Shown piece by piece: positions 51,263-59,062 of a stretch of 64,000 nucleotides of DNA. The notes beneath the pieces were generated by a model that was not told the DNA's origin, did no database searches, and saw nothing but the letters and a program-made list of their open reading frames with translations. The stretch's first letter is position 1. Each line of letters opens with the position of its first letter. Position numbers and translations under genes: made by a program. The DNA is from DASSUW01 sp963830725 (GTDB lineage Bacteria; Actinomycetota; Thermoleophilia; Solirubrobacterales; Solirubrobacteraceae), in contig CAWHNO010000014.1 of the NCBI GenBank assembly GCA_963830725.1, forward strand, positions 133,803-197,802, given 5' to 3'.

Positions 51263-52653
51263 TGGACGAGCGCGCTCCAAGCGGCGATGCAGGGCTTGAC
51301 CTGATCCTCGGCGGCGGTCTGCCGATGAACGGCATCAACCTGGTCATGGGGCTGCCGGGGTCGGGAAAGACGTTGCTCTGCCAGCAGTTCATGTTCGCCC
51401 GCGCTACCGCGGAGCGCCCTGCGATCTACCTGTCCACGGTCTCTGAGCCGTTCGAGAAGATCCTCCGCTACGCGGAGACGCTCAGCTTCTTTGATCGCGG
51501 CGCGATCGGCCGGTCGGTCTTCTACGATGACCTCGGCACGGCCGTGGCGGGCGAGGGTGGGCTGACCGCCGTGATCGAACGGATCGGCGCGCTGATCAGG
51601 GAGCGAAGGCCGGGGATCATCGCGATCGACAGCTTCAAGGCGCTCGGCGTGTTCGCGGATGACGCGCGGGGGTTCCGGCGTTTCCTGCACGACCTCGCCG
51701 CACTGCTCACGGCTTTCCCCGCCACGTCGTTCTGGATCGGGGAATACAGCGAGGACGAGGCGCACTCGGCGCCGGAGTTTGCCGTCGCCGACGGGATCAT
51801 CTCGCTCGCGACAGCCCGCGTGAGCGAGCGCACGCTGCGGCTGATCGAAGTGACCAAGCTGCGCGGGGGCGACTTTCGCTCAGGACGTCACACGTACCGC
51901 CTCTCCGCGGACGGCATCACGGTCTTCCCCCGCCTCGCCGATCCTCTCAGGCTGGATGACTATCGGCTCAGCGAAGACCGCATCTCGTCCGGGATCGCGC
52001 CGCTCGACACCATGCTCGCCGAGGGCTACATGCCCGGTAGCTCGACGCTCGTGGCCGGGCCATCGGGCGCCGGCAAGACGTTGATGGGACTTCACTTCAT
52101 CTTCAGCGGCGCCGCGGCCGGCGAGACCGGTGTGATCGCGACGCTGCAGGAGAACCCGATCCAACTGCAAAGGGTCGCCCGCGGCTTCGGCTGGTCGCTC
52201 GACGACGAGCGGGTGGCCGTCATGTACCGCTCTCCCAACGACGTCTACATCGACGAATGGGTGTACGAGCTGCTCGATCTCGTCAAGACCACCGGCGCGA
52301 CGCGCGTCATGATCGACAGCCTCAGCGACCTGCAATACGCGACCCCAGACCCCGTGCGATTCCGCGAGTACATCTATTCGCTCACGCAACGCCTCTCGCG
52401 CGACGGCATCAGCCTGATCATGACCAGCGAGATCCCCGATCTCTTCCGCGTCGGCCGGCTCGCCGAGTACGGGATCTCGCACCTCTCCGACAATGTCGTC
52501 CTGCTGCAGTACCTGCGCGCCGAGTCACGCCTCCTGCGCACCGTCACGATCCTCAAGTCACGCGCAAGCGCCCACGACCCCGAGATCCGCGAGTTCGACA
52601 TCGCCCCCGGCGGGATCGTCCTCGGAGACCCGATCGCCGGCGAGCACGTCTAG
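51262..52653 (+). CDS. KaiC-like double RecA-fold ATPase
   Basis: A 463-aa protein with two KaiC domains. Walker A GLPGSGKT (30-37) and GPSGAGKT (266-273); Walker B IIAIDSFKAL and RVMIDSLSDL. Catalytic Glu in STVSEPFEK (domain 1) and ATLQENPIQ (domain 2). KLRGGDFRSGRHTYRL and ILKSRASAHDPEIREFDI end the domains. Non-cyanobacterial KaiC proteins act in signalling or stress response. Coupled to the MerR/pseudo-receiver gene, so it may be its partner. No kaiA or kaiB here. Confidence 0.93.
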   Translation: MDERAPSGDAGLDLILGGGLPMNGINLVMGLPGSGKTLLCQQFMFARATAERPAIYLSTVSEPFEKILRYAETLSFFDRGAIGRSVFYDDLGTAVAGEGGLTAVIERIGALIRERRPGIIAIDSFKALGVFADDARGFRRFLHDLAALLTAFPATSFWIGEYSEDEAHSAPEFAVADGIISLATARVSERTLRLIEVTKLRGGDFRSGRHTYRLSADGITVFPRLADPLRLDDYRLSEDRISSGIAPLDTMLAEGYMPGSSTLVAGPSGAGKTLMGLHFIFSGAAAGETGVIATLQENPIQLQRVARGFGWSLDDERVAVMYRSPNDVYIDEWVYELLDLVKTTGATRVMIDSLSDLQYATPDPVRFREYIYSLTQRLSRDGISLIMTSEIPDLFRVGRLAEYGISHLSDNVVLLQYLRAESRLLRTVTILKSRASAHDPEIREFDIAPGGIVLGDPIAGEHV

Positions 52654-53147
52654 AGCGAGCTTGGCGCTTCAAGCGGGCTCTTGGCGCGCTTCCGGGCGGG
52701 CTTGGCGCGCTTCTGAGCGGGCTTGGCGCGCTTCTGAGCGGGCTCAGCGCGCTTCTTCTTCGTCGACCCGAGGTTCTTGACGCTTTGGACCGTCTCCTCG
52801 GGGACTGGTGGGCCGGCAGCACGCAGGCGCGTTATGCCCTCCTGTGCGAGTGCCGCGCCTCCGGCGGCGTACAGACCAGTCACGCCGAGCGCAGCGGTCG
52901 CCGGGCGAGGGCGGCGGGAAAGGAAGAGCACAAGCGCAGCGGTGCCCGTGCCTGCGGCGAGCGCAGCCAAGAACCCGGCTCCGCCGACCATGGCAGCCCC
53001 GGCGCCCGCCTGCTTCGCTTTCGCCGTCAACTCGCGCCGCGCGAGCTGCATCTCTTGTCGAGCCAGGACGACCGCCTGCTCCGACACCGTCTGCACCATG
53101 TCTTCGAGCGGACGCTCGATCGCCTTGTCGGATCCAGGAATCGCCAT
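52650..53147 (-). CDS. Phage-holin-like (DUF1469) membrane protein with Lys/Ala-rich tail
   Basis: 165 aa from ATG 53147. Amphipathic N-terminus (ERPLEDMVQTVSEQAVVLAR, QEMQLARRELTAKAKQAGAG), two hydrophobic segments (GGAGFLAALAAGTGTAALVL, ATAALGVTGLYAAGGAAL), then a histone-H1-like tail with repeats AQKRAKP/ARKRAK encoded by roughly 21-bp DNA repeats (52665-52755). Family function unknown, often near stress genes. Its stop overlaps the kaiC-like stop. Confidence 0.8.
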   Translation of the reverse strand: MAIPGSDKAIERPLEDMVQTVSEQAVVLARQEMQLARRELTAKAKQAGAGAAMVGGAGFLAALAAGTGTAALVLFLSRRPRPATAALGVTGLYAAGGAALAQEGITRLRAAGPPVPEETVQSVKNLGSTKKKRAEPAQKRAKPAQKRAKPARKRAKSPLEAPSSL

Positions 53148-53266
53148 GAGAGATGACCTACCCGGCCCTGCATGCAAACAAGCACCAAGGCCACGCGGGC
53201 CGCTCTTGGCGGAGCTCCAAGGCGTCCCGCAGCTGCTGCCGGCAGACGAGCAGGTCGCGACATCGG

Positions 53267-55816
53267 TCAGGGCGTTGGGGATGGCGTCGCGGTCGGCGGC
53301 TCCGGCGTCGGGGTGCCCGTGGGCTCGGGTGTCGGCGTGATCGTCTCGGCCGGCGTCGGCGTGGCCGTCTCGGCCGGCGTCGGCGTGGCCGTCTCGGCCG
53401 GCGTTGGCGTGGCCGTCTCGTCCGGCGTTGGCGTGGCCGTCTCGTTCGGTGTTGGTTCCGCCGACGGCGCGTCCGTTGATCCCGATGGTGGCGTCGCGGT
53501 CTGCTCGGGAGACGGCGTCGCGGTCTCGATCGGCATAGTCTCGGCGGGCGGCTCGGATGACGACGTTGTCTCCTCGCCCGTGGCGGGAACGACCTCGGTC
53601 GCGACCACCTCCCGCAGCTCGTCCATCAACCCGTCTAGCTGCGCACGGATCTGGTCGACCGGAGCATCCGAGCTGCTGACGAGCACCACCGCCGCGAGTA
53701 GTGCGGCCAGCTTCTCACGGCCCTCGGGCGTCAGGCTCAGCACGCTGGGCACGGCGAGCACGAGCTGGTACGCGTAGGCGAGCGTCACGCAGCTCGGGCA
53801 GCGGTCGTTGAGCGCCACGGCGAGGTTCGTCGGGGCAGCGACCTGGATGTCCCCGGTCGCGATCAGTACCTGGATCGCGATCGCGATCGTGCGGCATGCC
53901 TGGCAGTTCCCGTAGGCCATTGCCGTGTTCGACTGGTCGATCACGCCGCCTTGGATGAACTGCAGGTCGAACGCGAGGCGGAACACGAACATGCCGTCCT
54001 GCGTGTTGGTCGCCACCGCGGCGTTGTCGCCGTCCGGTAGCGGGCTCGTCGGCTCCGGAGTCGGCGTGGTGGCCGGCGCCGTACTCGGCTCGGGAGCGGC
54101 CGTCGCTGTTCCGTCCGACCGAGGCGGGGCGCCAGGCACCGGAGTGGGTGGGGCGTCGTCGTCGGGGTCGTCGGGGTCGCCGGGTCCGCTCGGATTGCCG
54201 GCAGACGGGGCGTCATCCGGCTCGCGCGAGTCCGCGGTCCCGCTGCCGGTATCGACCTGCGCCGCCTCACTGGAGGTCGGCAAGTGTCCGAACTGCAACT
54301 CCTGGCCGGCGGCGTAGGCCGGCTGGCCGTCTGGTATCTCGGCCGTCGCCGTTATCGCCTCGGGGATCGTGCCCCGCTCGCCCGGACGGAGCGGCTCGTA
54401 GTCGCCGTTCGGCCACCAGACGGCGACGATGAAGGCCACGACTGCGGCGCTGCCTGCGAGCGCGACGGCCCTGCGCGGGAGGCTGCCGCTCGACCACTGT
54501 GCAAGACGCCGGCCGGCGGCGCGTCCGGTCCGGGCCAGGATCAGACCGATCGCGAGGGGCTGCAGCAGCAGTGTCATGACCTGCAGCGCCCCGAGCCCGG
54601 TCAAGGACCACTCGTGGCGGCGGAACGCCTCAAGGGCCAGGGCGACGTGCAGTCTGAGGGAGTCGAACGCCGTGGCGAAGATGCGCGGCGCACCCATGAC
54701 CATCCACGTGAGGAGTACGGCCAGCAGAGGCACGAGCAGCGCGATGTAGACGGTCACGACCGTGCGAACCCAGGGCTTGAGCTCGCGTACCGTCGGGTCC
54801 GCCCGCCTGAACGGGACCAGGCTGCGGAAGATCGGTCCGATCCGCGAGAGGATGTCCGGGACGCCGGTGAGGTCGCTGAGCACGTAGTAGCCGTCGAAGC
54901 GGAGCAGCGGGATCAGCTGCTGGACGATCGCGAGGTGCTGCACCGCCGCGAGGAGCAGCAGCGCTTCGTGGCCCGTCGCGAAGTAGGCGCCGCCGGCCAG
55001 CAGGGCGACAATGGCGTTGAAGTAGATCCCGCCGAGGTCGGTGCGCAGCCGCCCGCGCCGGTCGAGGCGGTACGTGTCGGTCACGTCGCAGTAGAACGCC
55101 GGCCAGACGAGGTAGAGGCCCGCGCCGATGGCGCCCGGTCGGGCGCCGCCGTAGCGGCAGGCCGCGGCGTGGCCAAGCTCGTGGAAGGCCGTGGCCGCGA
55201 CGATGCAGACCACCAGCCCGAGGAGCAGCGTCGGCTCGTACATCACGGCCCGCAGCCCGGGAACGATGCCGTGGAAGCCGAACAGCCACGTGTCGAAGGC
55301 GACCAGCGCGGCGAGCACGATCGCCATCACCGGCGACGCGAACAGCGGCGCGAAGGCTCGGCCCAGGGCCTGGACCGTTTGCTCGGGCAGCAGCGGCCGC
55401 CGATGGCGCAGCGCGAGCAGCGGGGGTCGCTTGGCCAGCTCCGGCGTGGAGCCGTCGGGCGCCGTGAGGACTCCCAGCGGTCGCAGCTTGCGCTCGACGA
55501 GGAAGCGCACGTTGTCGGCGCTCACCCGCCGGCCGATGCGTGGTCCGACGCGTGCCGCGATCTCACCCAGGTCGCGGCGACCGTCGGCGGCCTCGGCGAC
55601 GAGATACAGGAGCGGCGTGAGCTGGATGACCTGGCCGTCGCGCCGTCGGACGAGATACGGCGGCTCCTTGAAGCCGGACCCCTCGAAGCGCCCCACCAGC
55701 TCCAGCCCGGCGGGCCGGCTCGGAACGTCCGAGGCGGCAGGAGAGGACGACGCCTGTCGGTCCGACGGCGCTGGAGCTGGAGGTGCGGTGGGGGTCGCGA
55801 TCGTCGTCACGGGCAT
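53267..55816 (-). CDS. PqqD-like domain plus M50 zinc metalloprotease with CxxC C-terminal domain
   Basis: 849 aa. Residues 38-118 resemble a PqqD/RiPP-recognition fold (PYLVRRRDGQVIQLTPLLYL, EIAARVGPRIG, DNVRFLVERKLRPLGVL). Membrane M50 core: FHELGHAAACRYGG (HExxH, 212-216) and LRFDGYYVLSDL (second metal motif, about 307), with 7-9 helices to about 470. Then an extracytoplasmic Pro/Thr-rich linker, a conserved block with two CxxC pairs (GNCQACRTIAIAIQ and DRCPSCVTLAYAYQL) and a Thr-Pro repeat tail (53280-53520). The preceding gene on the same strand encodes a leader-bearing repeat protein, its likely substrate (inference). Confidence 0.85.
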   Translation of the reverse strand: MPVTTIATPTAPPAPAPSDRQASSSPAASDVPSRPAGLELVGRFEGSGFKEPPYLVRRRDGQVIQLTPLLYLVAEAADGRRDLGEIAARVGPRIGRRVSADNVRFLVERKLRPLGVLTAPDGSTPELAKRPPLLALRHRRPLLPEQTVQALGRAFAPLFASPVMAIVLAALVAFDTWLFGFHGIVPGLRAVMYEPTLLLGLVVCIVAATAFHELGHAAACRYGGARPGAIGAGLYLVWPAFYCDVTDTYRLDRRGRLRTDLGGIYFNAIVALLAGGAYFATGHEALLLLAAVQHLAIVQQLIPLLRFDGYYVLSDLTGVPDILSRIGPIFRSLVPFRRADPTVRELKPWVRTVVTVYIALLVPLLAVLLTWMVMGAPRIFATAFDSLRLHVALALEAFRRHEWSLTGLGALQVMTLLLQPLAIGLILARTGRAAGRRLAQWSSGSLPRRAVALAGSAAVVAFIVAVWWPNGDYEPLRPGERGTIPEAITATAEIPDGQPAYAAGQELQFGHLPTSSEAAQVDTGSGTADSREPDDAPSAGNPSGPGDPDDPDDDAPPTPVPGAPPRSDGTATAAPEPSTAPATTPTPEPTSPLPDGDNAAVATNTQDGMFVFRLAFDLQFIQGGVIDQSNTAMAYGNCQACRTIAIAIQVLIATGDIQVAAPTNLAVALNDRCPSCVTLAYAYQLVLAVPSVLSLTPEGREKLAALLAAVVLVSSSDAPVDQIRAQLDGLMDELREVVATEVVPATGEETTSSSEPPAETMPIETATPSPEQTATPPSGSTDAPSAEPTPNETATPTPDETATPTPAETATPTPAETATPTPAETITPTPEPTGTPTPEPPTATPSPTP
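53285..53460 (-). repeat. Thr/Pro repeat tail of the M50 protein
   Basis: Tandem 24-bp units (GGCGTGGCCGTCTCGGCCGG type on + strand) encode repeated E-T-A-T-P-T-P-A octapeptides. Wall-spanning or glycosylated linkers often look like this. It accounts for the C-terminal 60 residues. Confidence 0.75.
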
Positions 55817-55898
55817 CGCTCAGCCGGTGCCCCGATGCCTGCGTGGCGCCTGGCCCCCCGGCGCCACGCAGGAGGGGGCGGGAGGCCCGTCGGCCGGG

Positions 55899-57386
55899 TT
55901 ACGGTGTCGCGCCTCCGCCGACCAGCTCGCCCTGATCGATCACGGACGTCTGGTTGGCGGTCGCGCCGGCCAGGCCCTGCAGCGTCTGGATGATCACCGA
56001 GTCCTGGTTCGCGGTCGCGAGCGAGACCGCGCCCGGCGACAGGATGTTCGCGCTGACCGCCGCGTCGATCGGCGCCGCGATGTTCGCGTTCGCTGCCACG
56101 GCCGCGCCGACCGGGGCCGCGAGGTCCAGATCGAGGTCGAGGTCCGCGGCGATGTTCAGCAGCGACGAGCCGCCGACCAGGTCGCCCACCGTGCTGCCCG
56201 CGCCCGGGGTCTCCGTGGCGCTGCCGACAAGGTCGCCGCCGGCGCTCGACTCGCCCTGGGCGATCGCCGAGTCCTGGTCGGTCGTCGCGATGGCGTCGCC
56301 GAGCAAGGTCTGCTGCAGCAGCGAGTTCTGATCGGCCGTGGCCAGCGCGACGGCGTTCGGCGACAGCAGGTTCGCCGTGACCGCCGCGTCGATCGGCAGC
56401 GCGGCATTGGCGTTCGCCGCTACCGCCGCCGTGATCGGCGCCGCCAGATCGAGCGCAAGGTCGAGGTTCACGTCGACATCGAGCAGCGAGGTGCCCTGGA
56501 GCGCACCGAGGAGATCGGCGAGCGTGTCGCCGACCGTGCCGACCGTGTCGTTCACAGCCGGCAGCGTGTCGCCGACGGTGCCGAGCGTGTCGTTCAGCGT
56601 GTCGCCGACCGTGCCGAGCGTGTCGTTCAGCGCCGGCAGCGTGTCGCCGACGGTGCCGAGCGTGTCGTTCAGCGTGCCGCCGACCGTGCCGACCGTGTCG
56701 TTCAGCGCCGGCAGCGTGTCCCCAAGCGTCGACACGGTGTCGTTCAGCGTGGCGCCGAGCGTCGGCACGGTGTCGTTCACCGTGGTGCCGAGCGTCGGCA
56801 CGGTCTCGTTCACCGTGGTGCCGAGCGTCGGCACGGTCTCGTTCACCGTGGTGCCGAGCGTCGGCACGGTCTCGTTCACCGTGTCGCCGACGGCCCCCAC
56901 GGTATCCCCGACAGGCGGGACGGTGGTCGCGCCGGTCGCATCTGTCACCGCCGGTTCGGCAGCGGTGGTCAGGGGCGGGATCGCGTCGGCAGTCGTCTGC
57001 TCTGCGGCGCCCACGGCCGGATCGACAGCCGCCTCGACCTGCGTCTCCACAGGATCGGCCGGCGCGCTCTCAGGTACGTGGGCGGTGTCGGTCGCAGACT
57101 CGACCGGAGCCGCCTGCGCCTGGGTCGGCTCCGTGACAACTGCATCGTCGAGTGTCGGCACGGCCGGATCCGCAACTGGACTCGTCGTCTCGGCCGGAGC
57201 CGTCACCGGCTCGACCGGGGCCGCCGAGGGCGCGGTCGCGACATCGCTCGCAGCAGCGAGCGTTCCGGTAGTGCCCGTAACAGTGAACGTGGACATCAGA
57301 GCGCGCTCAGGCAGGCTGTCGGCGCTCTCCGCCTCGAGCTGCTCAAGCGTCAGCTCTTCGTCGATCTTGTCGTCGAACGGGGCCAT
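55899..57386 (-). CDS. Leader-bearing secreted repeat protein, unknown
   Basis: 495 aa, no cysteine. Residues 1-32 look like a leader: acidic helix DKIDEELTLEQLEAESADS then LPERALMS (25-32), a candidate cleavage or recognition motif; there is no classical signal peptide. Residues 33-160 are Ala/Pro/Thr/Val-rich. Residues 160-300 are 11- and 14-residue repeats (VNETVPTLGTT, LNDTLGTVGDT, LPALNDTLGTVGDT). Residues 301-408 and 409-495 are two copies of a module with DLDLAAP..AAVAANAN..PIDAAV and ATANQDS. Stop is 82 bp before the M50 gene. Likely processed and exported by it (inference). Confidence 0.72.
   Translation of the reverse strand: MAPFDDKIDEELTLEQLEAESADSLPERALMSTFTVTGTTGTLAAASDVATAPSAAPVEPVTAPAETTSPVADPAVPTLDDAVVTEPTQAQAAPVESATDTAHVPESAPADPVETQVEAAVDPAVGAAEQTTADAIPPLTTAAEPAVTDATGATTVPPVGDTVGAVGDTVNETVPTLGTTVNETVPTLGTTVNETVPTLGTTVNDTVPTLGATLNDTVSTLGDTLPALNDTVGTVGGTLNDTLGTVGDTLPALNDTLGTVGDTLNDTLGTVGDTLPAVNDTVGTVGDTLADLLGALQGTSLLDVDVNLDLALDLAAPITAAVAANANAALPIDAAVTANLLSPNAVALATADQNSLLQQTLLGDAIATTDQDSAIAQGESSAGGDLVGSATETPGAGSTVGDLVGGSSLLNIAADLDLDLDLAAPVGAAVAANANIAAPIDAAVSANILSPGAVSLATANQDSVIIQTLQGLAGATANQTSVIDQGELVGGGATP
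56487..56909 (-). repeat. Tandem 33/42-bp coding repeats
   Basis: About twelve units encode 11-residue (33 bp) and 14-residue (42 bp) repeats with N-D/E-T and L/V at regular positions, for instance three nearly identical VNETVPTLGTT units at 56775-56885. Eleven-residue periodicity suits hendecad helices or elongated fibres. Confidence 0.8.
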
Positions 57387-57491
57387 GCGAGTTTCCTTCC
57401 GGGGCTTATCTCGGGGTCCCCACAGCCCTTACCGGCCGTCGCCGACGCCTAACGTCACATCGGCGGCGTCAACAACCTATGACGGGTCCGT

Positions 57492-58148
57492 TCAGCAGCC
57501 GAGCCGCGTCCGGATGGACGCGGGCGTCACGCCGAGCGCCACCAGCGTGCGCAGGGCTCCGCCGTCACTGTCGGCGAGGGCAGCGAGCAGCAGCTGGTCG
57601 CTCCCCAGCCGCTCGTCACCGCGCGCGACCGCGACCTGGCCCGCCAGCCGCAGGATCCGGAGCAGGCTCGACTCAGCGTCGCCGTTGGACCGCGCATCGT
57701 CCGGCGCAGATGCTCGGGCGCATGCCTGCGCCGCCTCGAGCGTCACGCCCTCAGCCTGCAGGGCGCGCGCCGCGTCGGTGTGCGTGCCGAGGATCCCGAG
57801 GAGGATGTGCTCGCTCCGAGGCGGGTCACCGGCCGCGATGGCACGCTCGCGCGCCAGTCGCACGGCCGTACGGGCGGCGTCGGTGGCGACGAGCCGCCGA
57901 GGACGCTCCGGCGGACGCTCGGGTGCCAGGTGGCGGTATCGCCGGTGAGCTGCCTGCCGCGAGATGCGCAGGGCGCGCGCGACGTCGCCGAACGACCGCC
58001 CGGACGCGAGCGCGCGTTCGACGTTCGCGCGGACGCACTGCTCGAGCTCGTGCCGCAGCTCAGCCAACGCCCGCAGGGCCGACTCGGCATCCTCGGCGTG
58101 CGCCGCCCCGTCTGCGAGCTCGCAGATTCGCTCTGCCTGCTCCTCCAT
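57492..58148 (-). CDS. HTH plus Clp-N (Clp repeat) domain protein
   Basis: 218 aa from ATG 58148. A helical N-terminus, then a short HTH (SGRSFGDVARALRISRQAAH, RRYRHL). From about 88: a double Clp-N repeat as at the N-terminus of ClpC (ARTAVRLARERAIAAGDPPR, SEHILLGILGTHTDAARALQ, LGSDQLLLAALADSDGGALR). No AAA domain. Resembles actinobacterial Clp-N/HTH transcription factors of unknown target; it may sense misfolded or arginine-phosphorylated proteins (inference). Confidence 0.82.
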   Translation of the reverse strand: MEEQAERICELADGAAHAEDAESALRALAELRHELEQCVRANVERALASGRSFGDVARALRISRQAAHRRYRHLAPERPPERPRRLVATDAARTAVRLARERAIAAGDPPRSEHILLGILGTHTDAARALQAEGVTLEAAQACARASAPDDARSNGDAESSLLRILRLAGQVAVARGDERLGSDQLLLAALADSDGGALRTLVALGVTPASIRTRLGC

Positions 58149-58238
58149 CGACCGAGCGTCTACCCGTTCTCCGCTCGGCGCTGTCGCCGTGCACTTCTTT
58201 GACGACTGCGGTCGCCCGAAGCCGGAAAGACTGCTCGA

Positions 58239-58499
58239 ATGGCCCATGAATCCAGCTGGAGAGATCGAGAGCTTCGCTTCACCCTCGTAGTGAGCCGGCC
58301 CACGGGAAGCCACTACCGCGCCCAGGCGGCGTGGGCGGACAACGACGAGGTCATCGCCGCGTGTGACGCACCCCGCCCCGGAGACAGCCTGGCCGGCGCT
58401 GCCGCCGCACTGGCGCAGGTGTTCGGGCGCGCAGAACTCGCCTCAGGCGTCGAGCGCGCGATCACGCAGACCGGCGGTGAACGCGGCGACTCCGCGTGA
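58239..58499 (+). CDS. Small hypothetical protein
   Basis: 86 aa, beta-strand-rich start (RDRELRFTLVVSRPTG, HYRAQAAWADNDEVIAA) and helical end. Divergent from the Clp-N gene, 90 bp apart. No family recognised. Confidence 0.5.
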   Translation: MAHESSWRDRELRFTLVVSRPTGSHYRAQAAWADNDEVIAACDAPRPGDSLAGAAAALAQVFGRAELASGVERAITQTGGERGDSA

Positions 58500-58552
58500 A
58501 CGCGAGCCGGCGACTGGACTCGAGCCGGCGACCCGGACAGCCCGCCGTCCGA

Positions 58553-58822
58553 TCACCGGGCCAGCGGGTGCGCCTTGTCCTTCAGCGCGAGCCGGTACAG
58601 AAGAAGCAAGACCATCACTCCGATGATCGCTCCGATCAGGCCGCCGAGGTCGAACATCGCGTTGTCGCCGATTCCGAGCAGCTCGGTGAACACGAGGAAT
58701 CCGACGACCGAGCCGCCCAGACCGAGCAGCACCGTGGCGATGAATCCCATCTTGTCTCTGCCCGGCATCAGCAGACGCCCGATGTATCCGGCGACGATGC
58801 CCAGGATGATTGCTCCGACCAT
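58553..58822 (-). CDS. GlsB/YeaQ/YmgE family stress membrane protein
   Basis: 89 aa, three helices: AIILGIVAGYIGRLLMPGRD, FIATVLLGLGGSVVGFLVFT, GGLIGAIIGVMVLLLLYRL. The GYIGRLLMPG motif and gly-rich helices define the transglycosylase-associated (GlsB) family, usually induced by general stress. GGGAG 7 nt before the ATG. A perfect inverted repeat GATCGAGG..CCTCGATC lies upstream at 58890-58919. Confidence 0.9.
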   Translation of the reverse strand: MVGAIILGIVAGYIGRLLMPGRDKMGFIATVLLGLGGSVVGFLVFTELLGIGDNAMFDLGGLIGAIIGVMVLLLLYRLALKDKAHPLAR

Positions 58823-59006
58823 GGTTCAGCTCCCTTCCGCTTTTCCTCAGGCCTTCCCTTCTGACCCGCTGGACGAAACAGCTCAGGCCGATCGAGGCAG
58901 TTGCTCGAGATCCTCGATCGGTTCGCCGGCATGTCGGTTGGCGGGACGGCCGGCCGGTCGCGCGCCGCACGCTGAGGCGAGACCTGTCTGCAGCACGATG
59001 CCACGC

Positions 59007-59032
59007 GTTTGACGGGCCGAGTTCGCGGGCAG
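59007..59032 (+). promoter_or_regulatory. Possible SigB/SigF-type promoter
   Basis: GTTT (59007-59010), 16 bp, GGGCAG (59027-59032), close to the GTTT-N14-16-GGGTAT consensus of stress sigma factors. Would drive the acidic protein gene at 59063. Only a partial match. Confidence 0.3.
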
Positions 59033-59062
59033 ACCTCGTGTCCCGACGCAAGGAGGAGAGCG

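Noticed and set aside
53285..53460. CRISPR-like array of short repeats
   Set aside because: Units are contiguous 24-bp coding repeats in frame with the M50 gene, without unique spacers.
55191..57948. Several long + strand open frames opposite the repeat protein
   Set aside because: They mirror the 33-bp repeats of the minus-strand gene, and the minus frame has the leader, modules and operon context.
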